Below, in pieces: positions 16,816 to 24,854 of a stretch of 64,000 nt of DNA. The stretch lies in contig NZ_JBHSHY010000012.1 of the NCBI RefSeq assembly GCF_042653205.1, positions 81,911 through 145,910 on the forward strand, in the 5' to 3' direction. The stretch comes from Paenibacillus_Z sp042653205 (GTDB taxonomy: Bacteria; Bacillota; Bacilli; Paenibacillales; Paenibacillaceae). The notes below the pieces were generated by a model. It made no database searches and was not told the origin of the DNA. It worked only from the letters and a program-made list of their open reading frames with translations. The position numbers and the translations under genes are program-made. Every line of letters starts with the position of its first letter. The first letter of the stretch is position 1.

Positions 16816-17551
16816 TTTCTTTCCCTCCCAAATTCGTCATCTGCGACTTCGGCCGGCGGTCGGCCAAATTGTGGCGCTTCGCTTTCGGAATAGCCGCGAG
16901 CGCGGTTACGCCGAGCAGCTCCGCGACGTCTTCCTCGGTCTTCACCGTGTTGTCGAGCTGATCGAGCACGAAGGCGGCGGCGATGCCGACAAGCGCGGAG
17001 ACGATAAACGCGACCATGATGTTCGTCGTCGGGTGCGGGGAGAGCGGACTGGGATGCTTCGTCGTATCGGCCGGGTTCAGGATCGACACGTTGTCGAGCT
17101 TCATCAGCGTCTTGACTTCCTGCTGGAACACCGTCGAGACCGCGTTCGCCATCTTGGCGGCCCGCGTGTAGTTCGTGTCCATCGCGGAGATCGTCATGAC
17201 CTGCGTGTCGCTGATAGAGCCGACGGAGACCCTCGCGATCAGCTCGTCCGCGCTGGCGTGCAGATCGGGATACCGCTCCGCGACCTTCGTCATGATGCGG
17301 GGCGTGCGGACGATCGCTTTGTACGTTTTGATCAGCGCGATGTTGGTGTTGATGGCGCCGATGTCGACGTTCGAGGCGTTCGCGTTCGGATCCGTCAGCT
17401 GGCCGCTCACGATCAGCTGGGCGGTAGCCTGATACTGAGGCTGCAGGAAGTGGTTCGTGTAGTAGCCGACGGCGGTGCAGCTGACGATGACGATCAGGGC
17501 GATCAGCCACAGCCTTTTCTTAATAAAGCGCCAATATCGCAGCAGTTCCAA
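16796..17551 (-). CDS. Wzz/CapA-type chain-length determinant and kinase activator
   Basis: Polysaccharide co-polymerase with two membrane helices: one at about residues 15-35 ('LIALIVIVSCTAVGYYTNHFL') and one at about 175-195 ('IMVAFIVSALVGIAAAFVLDQL'), flanking an extracellular domain, followed by a short cytoplasmic tail that activates the BY-kinase. The extracellular part has the typical 'YQATAQLIVSG' entry and coiled segments. A TTG start at 17551 is chosen because GGAGG lies 7 nt upstream and the family homology begins here ('ELLRYWRFIKKR'); a longer ATG frame has no such site. It is the first gene of the exopolysaccharide operon. Confidence 0.88.
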   Translation of the reverse strand: MELLRYWRFIKKRLWLIALIVIVSCTAVGYYTNHFLQPQYQATAQLIVSGQLTDPNANASNVDIGAINTNIALIKTYKAIVRTPRIMTKVAERYPDLHASADELIARVSVGSISDTQVMTISAMDTNYTRAAKMANAVSTVFQQEVKTLMKLDNVSILNPADTTKHPSPLSPHPTTNIMVAFIVSALVGIAAAFVLDQLDNTVKTEEDVAELLGVTALAAIPKAKRHNLADRRPKSQMTNLGGKENVSFDA

Positions 17552-17569
17552 GGTGCATCCTCCATACCG

Positions 17570-17596
17570 ATTCTGTTCGCGTGGTACGAACAGAAT
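17570..17596. promoter_or_regulatory. 10-bp dyad just upstream of the exopolysaccharide operon
   Basis: ATTCTGTTCG (17570-17579) and CGAACAGAAT (17587-17596) form a perfect inverted repeat with a 7-nt spacer, ending 19 nt before the TTG start of the first operon gene. It could be an operator or a 5'-leader hairpin near the ribosome binding site. It does not match the Bacillus LexA or SinR boxes. No convincing -35/-10 pair could be fixed nearby. Confidence 0.5.
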
Positions 17597-17741
17597 GTAA
17601 ATTTTTTCTGAATATTCCGACTTATAAAGGTACTTCAATTCCTCGTTTTTCGCTTACGGCCGCCTGTTATTCCTCAAATTCCTGCAAGTTTCTTGCGCTG
17701 TTTTCATTCTATAGCGACATTGCCTGACTAGACTATTACGC

Positions 17742-17785
17742 GGCAGGATGATTTTAAATCTACTCCCGTCGTAGATCATCCTGCC
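17742..17785. terminator. Two-tier inverted repeat between the response regulator and the exopolysaccharide operon
   Basis: GGCAGGATGAT (17742-17752) pairs perfectly with ATCATCCTGCC (17775-17785), and an inner ATCTAC/GTAGAT stem extends the hairpin. It lies 20 nt beyond the response-regulator stop. No T-run follows on either strand, so it may be a weak terminator, an mRNA-stabilising hairpin or an operator for the downstream operon. Confidence 0.45.
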
Positions 17786-17804
17786 ACTATCGACCCTGCG
17801 CTTG

Positions 17805-18473
17805 TTACACTTTCGTACCAGCCGGGTCCAACTTCTCTTCCTTCCGGTCCTCCGGCGGCGAATACGCCGTCATGCCTCGCGACTGCGCGTACAGCGCGGC
17901 CTGGGTGCGGTCGTTCAGGTTTAGTTTTTGAAAGATCCGGCTGACGTGTTTCTTGACCGTGAACTCGCTGATCGTCAGTTTTTTCGCCATGGCGCCGTTC
18001 GACAGCCCTTCGCCGAGCGCGATCAGCACTTCCCGCTCCTTCGGCGTCAGCTTCTCGAGCGGATCGTCCGCTTCCTTCCGGATCAGCACTTCCATCAATC
18101 CTTGATCGAAATACTTGCGGCCCCGGTCGACCATCTTGATCGCGAGCAGAAGCTCTTCCGGCATCGAATCCTTCAGCACGTAGCCGAAGGCGCCGCTCTC
18201 TTCCGCCCTTCGCACGTCGAACTCCGCCGCGGACGAGGTCAGCATGATGAACCGGCACGGCATGTCGCCGAAATGCTCCACCAATTCGAATCCGGTCCGC
18301 TCCCCGAGCCGGATATCGACGATGGCGAGATCAGGTTCCGTTTGCGCGAGGACCACCATGGCGTCCTCGACGGACTCCGCTACGCCTACGACTTCGATTT
18401 CCTTTTCGCTTTCAAGTACGGCAATCAGTCCTTTGCGGACCAATGGATGATCGTCAACGATAACGACCCGCAT
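17805..18473 (-). CDS. NarL/LuxR-type response regulator
   Basis: DNA-binding regulator of 222 residues. The receiver domain has 'VVIVDDHPLVRKGL' (acidic pair), the phosphoacceptor Asp in 'PDLAIVDIRLGERTG' near residue 54, the switch 'MLTSSAAE' and the Lys in 'YVLKDSMP'. The C-terminal helix-turn-helix 'LTPKEREVLIALGEGLSNGAMAKKLTISEFTVKKHVSRIFQKLNLNDRTQAA' is of the GerE/LuxR type. The ATG at 18473 follows GGGTGA and begins at the family N-terminus. The kinase stop lies 5 nt upstream, so the pair is co-expressed. Control of the adjacent polysaccharide operon is a guess from position. Confidence 0.93.
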   Translation of the reverse strand: MRVVIVDDHPLVRKGLIAVLESEKEIEVVGVAESVEDAMVVLAQTEPDLAIVDIRLGERTGFELVEHFGDMPCRFIMLTSSAAEFDVRRAEESGAFGYVLKDSMPEELLLAIKMVDRGRKYFDQGLMEVLIRKEADDPLEKLTPKEREVLIALGEGLSNGAMAKKLTISEFTVKKHVSRIFQKLNLNDRTQAALYAQSRGMTAYSPPEDRKEEKLDPAGTKV

Positions 18474-18478
18474 GCCTA

Positions 18479-19174
18479 TCACCCGCTTTTCGTAGTTTGA
18501 GTTGTTCCTTCGTTTACGCCGGCAATGTCGGCGAGCGGCAGCCAAATTTCGATCCGCGTTCCGATTCCTATCTTGCTTTCGATATCAAAGGTGCCCCCGA
18601 GCGATACGGCGAGCGCGCGCATATTGGATAACCCGAAGCCGGAGCCGGTCTTGACCGTCTTCGCCCGGACGTCGAAGCCTCTTCCGTCGTCTTCGATCGT
18701 CAGCCGGACGGCGCCCTGCTTGACGGTAAGCTCGATCGTGACGCATTGGCTGGAGCCGTGGCGAATCGCGTTCCCCACGCCTTCTAGGATGATGCGGTAC
18801 AGCGCCTTTTGCTGGTTCAGGGCCAGCTGTCCGACGGACTGCGGAGCGTTGAACGCGATGTTGACGCCGCTCAGCTTGGCCTGGTTGGCCAAGTGCGAGC
18901 GGACGATGCCGATCCAGGAGCCGTTCCCGCCCTTGGACGAGCTCAAGCTGTGGATCGTGGCGCGCAGCTCGCCGGAAGCCGTCGAGGCCGCCTGCTGGAT
19001 TTCCTTCAGCTGCTCCAGCTTTTGCTGATCCGTCAGGTCTTTCCAACCGCACGTCATCGAATGAATCGCGTAAATGATGCCGAACAAATGCTGGGAAACA
19101 CGGTCGTGAAGCTCTTCGGCGATCCGGTTGCGTTCCTCGACTAGTTGCCGTTTCGACTCGATCTGAATTGCCAT
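18479..19174 (-). CDS. Soluble sensor histidine kinase (HisKA_3 type)
   Basis: Histidine kinase of 231 residues without any membrane segment or recognisable sensor domain, resembling a truncated DegS. The dimerisation helix carries the phosphorylated His in 'RNRIAEELHDRVSQHLFGIIYAI' near residue 25. The ATPase domain shows the N box 'RIILEGVGNAIRHG', the G1 box 'IEDDGRGFDV' and the G2 region 'GSGFGLSNMRALAVSLGG'. The ATG at 19174 is preferred because AAAGGTGA precedes it at a good distance; a GTG 12 nt upstream is also open. Probably it senses a cytoplasmic signal or a partner protein and phosphorylates the regulator encoded next. Confidence 0.9.
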   Translation of the reverse strand: MAIQIESKRQLVEERNRIAEELHDRVSQHLFGIIYAIHSMTCGWKDLTDQQKLEQLKEIQQAASTASGELRATIHSLSSSKGGNGSWIGIVRSHLANQAKLSGVNIAFNAPQSVGQLALNQQKALYRIILEGVGNAIRHGSSQCVTIELTVKQGAVRLTIEDDGRGFDVRAKTVKTGSGFGLSNMRALAVSLGGTFDIESKIGIGTRIEIWLPLADIAGVNEGTTQTTKSG

Positions 19175-19921
19175 CGCTATCATCACCTTTCTTGCCCTCG
19201 TTCAACACAATAGCCGGTCATGCGATCAGCGCGACAGTTGACCCGATCCGTTTCCGCGACCTGACGCTTTGCGGAAAGTATGAGAAATCCCTAATGTTTT
19301 CGCCATTTATCCTCAAATTCGGACAGCGCTCTATATTCCCAACATACCGCGAAGAAATGGACATGGACATACATCAGGAGTACTGAATTTATTCCTTGGT
19401 CGGCCGCGTTTTAACAGTGACCTTGGTCTCAATTCGTCAACGGAGATTTTGTCGATCGGCATCTCTTTTCGCTGCTCTCGTGCTCGTGCGGAGCCGAAAC
19501 GAAAAACGCCCGAAATGCCGGATCTGAAAGAAATCTGTAAGAATTGAAAGCGTTTCAGAACATCCCTTTTTCATTGTGACGGAATGTGTCAGGACCACGG
19601 GCCTCTCTACCCAGGCGGCATCCCGGTTTTTCGGGGGCAAGTCGCAGCGTTGGACAACGCCTGTCGACGCCGGCAGCCTTTTCCATTCACAATTTGGACA
19701 CAACTATGGAACAAACAAGCTAATGGAACCCGTCATTTTTCTTCTAACGATTAGAAAACAACCCTAAATCTACCAATCACTACTCTGATTGCGGTATTGC
19801 CCGTGGTCCATTCGCGCAATAATACGGGGGCTCTATGAGATTTCTGAGAGGCCCGAACGTTCGGTTTTCGCCCGTCCGGGCAGTGCAGCGGGCATCGTTC
19901 CAACGGACAGCCCGTCCATCG
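19175..19921. other. 747-nt intergenic region with a structured GC-rich block
   Basis: No convincing gene: the short frames here lack ribosome binding sites and known features. Most of the stretch is more AT-rich than its neighbours. A GC-rich block around 19585-19690 holds nested inverted repeats: GTCG (19641) with CGAC (19665-19668) enclosing GCGTT (19647-19651) and AACGC (19656-19660), and CCCG (19622) with CGGG (19632-19635). It may be a structured RNA leader upstream of the kinase gene, but matches no class I recognise. Confidence 0.4.
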
Positions 19922-20467
19922 TTACTCCCGAATCCATCCATCCGGAATATCGAGCTCGCGGATGACGCGGGCCGGCGTTCCGGCGACGAGTGCATTCTTC
20001 GGCACATCCTTGTTGACGAGGCTGCCTGCGGCCACGACCGCATTCTCGCCGATCGTCACGCCCGGTAGAATCGTGCAGCGCGTGCCGATCCAGACATTGT
20101 CGCCAATGACGATCGGCTTGCTCGCGCCGGCGGAATCGTTCGCGTCCAGCTGATGGTACATGCTGTCCAGAATGCTCGTGCGCGGCCCGATCTTCACGTC
20201 CCGCCCGATCGTCACGCGGTTGCGGGATGCGATTCCGACGCCGGCGTTGATGAACGTGCGGTCGCCGATCTCCAGCACCGCTCCTTTCTCGACGGTTAGC
20301 TGCGACGCCCAAGGCTTGCCGACGAACCGGACCCGGTTTCCCACGCGGAGCGTTCCTCCTTGATTGACGTACAGCTTCCCTTTGATCCACGGAAGCTCGC
20401 GCAGCGGGCGGCCTCCTTTGCCGTGCCGAAGCATCCACTTCAACCTTCGAAACGTGTTGACCACCAT
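19922..20467 (-). CDS. Hexapeptide-repeat acyltransferase
   Basis: Left-handed beta-helix acyltransferase of 181 residues, probably an O-acetyltransferase for a cell-surface sugar. Hexapeptide turns run from 'VGNRVRFVGKPW' through 'LEIGDRTFINAGVGIASRNRVTIGRDVKIGPRTSILDS', then the conserved end 'IVIGDNVWIGTRCTILPGVTIGENAVVAAGSLVNKDVPKNALVAGTPARVI'. The His in 'DSMYHQLDAN' is at the usual catalytic place. The ATG at 20467 follows GGAGG by 9 nt. It stands alone near the exopolysaccharide operon and may decorate the same polymer, but is separated from it by the two-component pair. Confidence 0.87.
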   Translation of the reverse strand: MVVNTFRRLKWMLRHGKGGRPLRELPWIKGKLYVNQGGTLRVGNRVRFVGKPWASQLTVEKGAVLEIGDRTFINAGVGIASRNRVTIGRDVKIGPRTSILDSMYHQLDANDSAGASKPIVIGDNVWIGTRCTILPGVTIGENAVVAAGSLVNKDVPKNALVAGTPARVIRELDIPDGWIRE

Positions 20468-20868
20468 GAATGATTGCCCTCCAAACCCAGTTTGGTATCC
20501 GGCAATCATTTTACCCTCGCGGCTGCGCGAATGAAACAGCTAGGATGCTTAAAAAAAGTTAATCTAGCAAAAAAACCCTTTCGCCGCGTCCGTGAAGACG
20601 CTTTCGCGAAAGGATCTTTTAGATAATTTTTTAGTGAAAATTTATATTTGCACCGCAGTCGGCAAGCGTACGCGCAGAGATCCGCGCTTCGAGATCACGG
20701 TTCTCCCGGCAATCGAAGCCCCTTGACGAACGCCGGCTCCATCTCCGCGCCTTAAGCCCTCCTCGATTCCGCTTGCCGGTTCCCGCACCCGTTCCCGCGT
20801 CCGCTGCACCGTGTTTCTACTATTAATAATAACGCAACAATCCGATTGCCGTTCGAATGCCGTCAGAC
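20468..20868. other. 401-nt intergenic region, terminator only
   Basis: Contains the terminator at 20577-20613. The remaining bases up to the transporter stop at 20869 show no gene, promoter or repeat that I can support. Confidence 0.5.
20577..20613 (-). terminator. Intrinsic terminator downstream of the LplT-like gene
   Basis: CCTTTCGC (20577-20584) pairs with GCGAAAGG (20606-20613), with an inner GCGTC/GACGC stem. A run of seven T follows on the minus strand; a weaker T-rich stretch on the plus strand makes it possibly bidirectional. Confidence 0.8.
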
Positions 20869-22089
20869 TTACTCCGAGGTCTGCCCGTTCTCCTCCGTCC
20901 GCTCCTGCCGCTTCGTCCCCGCGATCGTGCGGAGCTGCGTGGCGAGAAACAAGATGAACGCCAGGAGCACCAGGCCGATACCGATAACCGAGCCGTTCAC
21001 GGAGACGTGCAGCTGGCTCAAGGTTAAGTAGATGAGCAGTCCGGTCACGGTCAGTACGTTCTCGCTGAAATTTTGCACCGCGATCGTTTTGCCGGCGCCG
21101 ATCGTCGACTTGCCCTCCTCCTGCAGCATCGTGTTGAGCGGGATGACGAAGATGCCGCCGAACACCCCGATCAGGAACAGCAGCGCGATCGTCAGCCAGA
21201 GCACGTAGGTCATCGTGGCCAGCATGACCGCCGCGACCATGAAGAGGCCGTAGAAGAAGGCGCGGTGCAGCTTGCCCGCGGGCACCAGCTTCGGCGTCAG
21301 AAACGCGCTAGCGACGACGCCGATCGCCGTGATTCCGATCATCATGGACTGCTGGTCCGTATCCGTAATGCCGAGGTTCAGTGGCAGCCAGGCGATCAAG
21401 GCGATGCGCAGCACGGCGGCCGTCAGCCAAAAGGAACCGGTGCCGACGAGGGAGAACCTCGCGCGCGGATTGCGGAACATGGTGCCGAAGTCGCGGAGGA
21501 ACTGCATCGCTTCCTTCCCGTAGCGCAGGTCCGCATTCCCGGGCTTGGCCGGAATAAGGAACGTCATCAACAGCGACAGCACGTACACGGCGAGGCAGGC
21601 GATGATGGCCGGCAAGTCGGAACGCTGCGCCAGGAAGCCGCCCGCGACCGTCCCGAGCAGAATCGCCAAGATTGTGGAGCCCTCCACCTTCGCGTTCGCC
21701 CGCAGCAGCTCGCTCTCCGTCGCCGTCAGCTCCGTCAAGATGCCGTATTTGCCCGGCGAATACACGACCGCCCCGATGCCGACGAAAACATAGCAGAGCG
21801 CCGGCGGCAGACCGAACAGCAGCATGGCGATGCCCACAGCCTTCAGCGCGTTGCCGAGCAGCAGCACGTTCGACTTCGCCTTCTTGTCGGCGTATGCGCC
21901 GACGATCGGCGCGAGCACGATGTAAGCAGCCAGAAAGGCGATCTGGATATAGTTGACCGCGATGTCCGGATTGGCCGCCCCTTGGCGCTTCACCATGCCC
22001 ACAATCAGAAAAAAGTTCAAATTATCCGCGAATGCGCTTAAAAACTGCGTAAGCACGACCATATTCAGCGGCGACAGCAAACGTTTCAT
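20869..22089 (-). CDS. MFS transporter, LplT-like
   Basis: Twelve-helix major facilitator of 406 residues. The start 'NMVVLTQFLSAFADNLNFFLIVGMVKRQG' strongly resembles LplT, which flips lysophospholipids inward for re-acylation. 'APIVGAYADKKAKSNVLLLGNALKAVGI' is the A-like loop between helices 2 and 3. The ATG at 22089 follows AAGGGG and begins at the family N-terminus. It sits downstream of the PspA-family stress genes on the same strand, but the terminator at 22189-22225 separates it. A membrane-lipid repair role is plausible; the substrate is inferred from family only. Confidence 0.85.
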   Translation of the reverse strand: MKRLLSPLNMVVLTQFLSAFADNLNFFLIVGMVKRQGAANPDIAVNYIQIAFLAAYIVLAPIVGAYADKKAKSNVLLLGNALKAVGIAMLLFGLPPALCYVFVGIGAVVYSPGKYGILTELTATESELLRANAKVEGSTILAILLGTVAGGFLAQRSDLPAIIACLAVYVLSLLMTFLIPAKPGNADLRYGKEAMQFLRDFGTMFRNPRARFSLVGTGSFWLTAAVLRIALIAWLPLNLGITDTDQQSMMIGITAIGVVASAFLTPKLVPAGKLHRAFFYGLFMVAAVMLATMTYVLWLTIALLFLIGVFGGIFVIPLNTMLQEEGKSTIGAGKTIAVQNFSENVLTVTGLLIYLTLSQLHVSVNGSVIGIGLVLLAFILFLATQLRTIAGTKRQERTEENGQTSE

Positions 22090-22188
22090 TCCGGTACCCC
22101 TTCCAAGCTTGTGCAATCTTCAACCATAACCTACCTATCATACCGCATGGGGACTTCCGCCGGAAGAGCTTGAAGCCAACAAAAAAAA

Positions 22189-22225
22189 GAACGGAGACGA
22201 GCCCGCCAGGCTCGATCATCCGTTC
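22189..22225 (-). terminator. Intrinsic terminator after the DUF4247 gene
   Basis: GAACGGA (22189-22195) pairs with TCCGTTC (22219-22225), with an inner GAGCC/GGCTC stem, followed on the minus strand by eight T. It ends the PspA-island transcript. Confidence 0.9.
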
Positions 22226-22281
22226 CTTCTTCGTTTCTTGCCGTCTTTCGTACCGGCAGCTTTCTTGCGCGCGGCATCGCG

Positions 22282-23028
22282 TCAATGCCTTCGGCTGATC
22301 CTCCCGAAGCCGACCCGCGTCTTCGGCTTGGTCGATTTGCGCGGCGTCAGCCAGCTGCCCGATTTCTTGCCGCCGCCGGTATCCCGCGTGATCTTGCCTT
22401 TCGACGGATGGCTCGTCACGCCGCCTCCGCCCGACGTGCTCGTCGTATCGGCGTTCTTCGAGCGCTTGAAGATCGAACCCGTTCGCGTGACCGTCATTGG
22501 CGGAACGGCTTTCTTCTCCTGCGCCGACGGCGCATGGTAGCTGCCGCCGGTCGGCTTATACGTCCCGCGGTCGTCGTAGCCGCGATACGAACCGTGGCCG
22601 TAACGGCCGTTGTCGAACAGGTTGCCCAGGAAGCTCGCCAGCAGGTAGCCCTCCAGGAAGCTCGAGCTGTAGTTCTGACGAACGTATTCCTGGGAATCGA
22701 CTTCGATCAGCGTATCTTCCGGCTTCTCCGTATCCTGCTGCAGGTGGATGATCCGGTCGTTGTAGACGAGGAACATGTGATCCTTCGCCTCGGCCGATTC
22801 CTGCTGCGGCTTCTGCTGGTCGGCAAGCGCCTTCGCGACCTCCGGCACACTTACGCCGGCCGCGCGGTAGACGTACGACGTGCTGGCGCCGCTGCCGTTC
22901 ACCGATTCGAGCGGATACTGCTCCTCGATCTTCTGATTGACGCCGCAGGCGGCGAGCAGCGGGAAGACGAGCGTGAAGACCAGCAGGAGTTTAAGTAAAT
23001 AAGAGCCTTTGCTGCGCATCCTCCTCAT
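22282..23028 (-). CDS. DUF4247-family lipoprotein
   Basis: Secreted lipoprotein of 248 residues, function unknown. The signal peptide ends in the lipobox 'LLAACG' at about residues 24-29. The middle ('AAGVSVPEVAKALADQQKPQQ...FLVYNDRIIHLQQD') is the DUF4247 core. The C-terminal third is low-complexity, rich in Gly, Ser, Lys and Arg, and ends very basic ('RKSTKPKTRVGFGRISRRH'), which could contact anionic wall polymers or phospholipid. The start at 23028 has AGGAG rather close; an ATG 9 nt further in is an alternative. The DUF4178 stop lies 6 nt upstream, so the two are co-transcribed. Confidence 0.85.
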   Translation of the reverse strand: MRRMRSKGSYLLKLLLVFTLVFPLLAACGVNQKIEEQYPLESVNGSGASTSYVYRAAGVSVPEVAKALADQQKPQQESAEAKDHMFLVYNDRIIHLQQDTEKPEDTLIEVDSQEYVRQNYSSSFLEGYLLASFLGNLFDNGRYGHGSYRGYDDRGTYKPTGGSYHAPSAQEKKAVPPMTVTRTGSIFKRSKNADTTSTSGGGGVTSHPSKGKITRDTGGGKKSGSWLTPRKSTKPKTRVGFGRISRRH

Positions 23029-23034
23029 CCTCTC

Positions 23035-23541
23035 CTAGGTCCCGCGGAGCACGCGGACATCGGCGGGAAGCACGCTATCGCCTTCGTACAGCATGAACCG
23101 GCCATCCTGCCACTCGACGCGGAGCAGCTTCTGGTCGTCGGACTGGTATTGCCACACGTACTGCTCGCCGCCCTGGACGAACGGCGTCTTGCCGACGGCG
23201 GCGACGAAGCCGGAGTACTGTTCTTCGAGATGGTAGGTCCGGTCGTCCAATTCGAGCTCCGTCGGAACTTCCTCCACGGAATCGAGCCGGCCGTCGATCG
23301 GTTCGTACAGCGCGTAGACGGTCCGTTCGCGTTCCTCGATCGTCAAGTAGCGGATGGACGAACCGTCGCGCAGCGTCAGTACGATCAGGTTGCGCTGGCG
23401 GTTCTGCAGGCGGCCGATCACCTCGTAGGTCACGAGCGACACCTCGCAGACGTCGCCAGGCCCGATCGTCAGCATGCTCTTCTCCGCGCGGGGCGGCTCA
23501 GGCTTCGCGATAATGTTTTTGATACGTGAGAATATGCCCAT
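23035..23541 (-). CDS. DUF4178-family protein
   Basis: Cytoplasmic protein of 168 residues with no membrane segment. The two beta-rich halves, ending 'QKLLRVEWQDGRFMLYEGDSVLPADVRVL', fit DUF4178, a family repeatedly found beside PspA-like, DUF350 and polyamine-synthesis genes. Biochemical role unknown. The ATG at 23541 follows GGAG by 8 nt. It lies 26 nt downstream of the DUF350 gene and 6 nt upstream of the DUF4247 gene, so it belongs to the envelope-stress operon. Confidence 0.85.
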   Translation of the reverse strand: MGIFSRIKNIIAKPEPPRAEKSMLTIGPGDVCEVSLVTYEVIGRLQNRQRNLIVLTLRDGSSIRYLTIEERERTVYALYEPIDGRLDSVEEVPTELELDDRTYHLEEQYSGFVAAVGKTPFVQGGEQYVWQYQSDDQKLLRVEWQDGRFMLYEGDSVLPADVRVLRGT

Positions 23542-23567
23542 GGCGATCGCTCCTTACGATATCTTGG

Positions 23568-23972
23568 TTACAGGCAGGCTCCAATGATCAGGGCACCGGC
23601 CACATGCAGCGAACCCGTAAAAAGCGCCGAGGCGATCTGGTTCTGCCGCGTTCCTTCCGTCAGGTCCAGTCCCGCCATCGCTCGGAGCGCGAACTCGATC
23701 AAGCTCTCGATGAGCAGCAGGATCACGAACGAGATGGCCGACACGACCAGCGCTTCCCAGAGGTCGTCCGACGTCGCGATGGAGCGCGAGAGAATAAAGG
23801 CTTGCGCGAGCAGCTTCATGATGAAGCGGGTCGTGACCGCCACGTTGCCGTTCTTGATTTCTTCCAAGTCCTTGTACCGGGTAAACAGCGAGTCGATCGC
23901 CATCAGCACGATCAGCAGCACCGCGCCGGCTCCGGTCCATACGAGAATGCCGAGCATCTGATCAAGTGTCAT
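23568..23972 (-). CDS. DUF350-family membrane protein
   Basis: Small integral membrane protein of 134 residues with four hydrophobic helices: 'ILVWTGAGAVLLIVLMAI', 'MKLLAQAFILSRSIA', 'LWEALVVSAISFVILLLI' and 'SALFTGSLHVAGALIIGACL'. DUF350 (YjfL in E. coli) occurs in pairs of four-helix units and travels with PspA homologues. The ATG at 23972 follows GGAGG. Upstream, between it and pspA, lies a hairpin with a T-run that could lower its expression relative to pspA. Confidence 0.87.
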   Translation of the reverse strand: MTLDQMLGILVWTGAGAVLLIVLMAIDSLFTRYKDLEEIKNGNVAVTTRFIMKLLAQAFILSRSIATSDDLWEALVVSAISFVILLLIESLIEFALRAMAGLDLTEGTRQNQIASALFTGSLHVAGALIIGACL

Positions 23973-24027
23973 TCGTCAAGAGCCTCCATCGTCTATTTTG
24001 CCGCAGCGACCGCGAGACCAAAGAAAA

Positions 24028-24081
24028 AACGTCCTCGCGGATGGAAGCGCGCGAAGCTTGCGGTCCATGCCGGCAGACGTT
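24028..24081 (-). terminator. Partial terminator/attenuator between pspA and the DUF350 gene
   Basis: AACGTC (24028-24033) pairs with GACGTT (24076-24081) around a long structured loop, followed by six T on the minus strand. Since the downstream genes have no obvious promoter of their own, it probably lets only part of the pspA transcripts continue. Confidence 0.55.
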
Positions 24082-24114
24082 CTTTCCATGAGCTGGCTAC
24101 TGCGGTACTTACTT

Positions 24115-24126
24115 GTAGTATACTAC
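24115..24126. repeat. 12-bp perfect palindrome after pspA
   Basis: GTAGTATACTAC lies 4 nt beyond the pspA stop codon. It could be a protein-binding site for the downstream genes or a chance palindrome. Confidence 0.35.
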
Positions 24127-24130
24127 GAGC

Positions 24131-24802
24131 TTATTCTTTTTTCTCGTATTGCTTCATGAGCGCGGCCAGCTCGTCGTCGACGGCTTTGTTCCGGCCGAGC
24201 GATTCGAACTCGTCGTCGAGCGACTTGGCTTTGCTGCTCATTTCGTTGCTCGCCTCGGCTTGCGCTTCCGCCTGCAGCATTTTCTCTTCCATCCGCTTCA
24301 GGCCGGACATCGCCGAGTCGGAGCTGAAGCCTGCCATCGACTTGTTGATGTCGGCTTGCGCTTTCGCCGCTTTGTAGCGGGCCACGAGCGTTTCGCGCTT
24401 GTTTTTCATTTCCGTCAGCTGGTCGCGCATCTCGCTCAGCTTCGCGCGGAGATTGTCCGCGGATGCTTTGTTGGAATCGTAGCTGAGCTTGTATTCATCG
24501 CGCTTCTGCTCAGCAGCTTTCTTCTCTTCCAGCGCGCGGCGCGCGAGCTCGACGTTCTGCATGGACGCCGCCGTGTGCGCTTGCTCGGTGCGCTTCTGCA
24601 CGAGCGCGTCCTGTTCCTCGTACAACTGCTTGAACCGTTTCTCGATCGCGATTTGCGCGGCGACCGCCTTCTCGGCGTCTTCGAGGTCGTCCTGCATGTC
24701 GCGGATATATTGGTCCGTCAGTTTGATCGGATCTTCGGCTTTTTCGATCAGGGCGTATACGTTCGACAACGTAAGGTCGCGCAGGCGTTTGAATACAGAC
24801 AT
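24131..24802 (-). CDS. pspA: Phage-shock protein A / IM30 homologue
   Basis: Peripheral membrane-protecting coiled-coil protein of 223 residues that assembles into ESCRT-III-like rods on damaged membranes. The N-terminal amphipathic helix ('SVFKRLRDLTLSNVYALIEKAEDP') is followed by the conserved 'YIRDMQDDLEDAEKAVA', then long heptad-rich helices to residue 200 and a charged C-terminus, as in PspA of B. subtilis. The ATG at 24802 follows AAGGAGG. A SigW-like promoter lies about 50 nt upstream, as for the B. subtilis gene. It heads the DUF350-DUF4178-DUF4247 group. Confidence 0.95.
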   Translation of the reverse strand: MSVFKRLRDLTLSNVYALIEKAEDPIKLTDQYIRDMQDDLEDAEKAVAAQIAIEKRFKQLYEEQDALVQKRTEQAHTAASMQNVELARRALEEKKAAEQKRDEYKLSYDSNKASADNLRAKLSEMRDQLTEMKNKRETLVARYKAAKAQADINKSMAGFSSDSAMSGLKRMEEKMLQAEAQAEASNEMSSKAKSLDDEFESLGRNKAVDDELAALMKQYEKKE

Positions 24803-24854
24803 GGTTCTTTTTCCTCCTTGGGGTGTGCTGTTCGTCAGCGTTTATGTTACCTAT

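Noticed and set aside
17570..17596. Dyad as a LexA (SOS) box
   Set aside because: The Bacillus box is CGAAC-N4-GTTCG; here the half-sites are in the opposite order with a 7-nt spacer.
19437..19703. 88-codon minus-strand frame as a gene
   Set aside because: No ribosome binding site, overlaps the structured GC-rich block, no recognisable domain.
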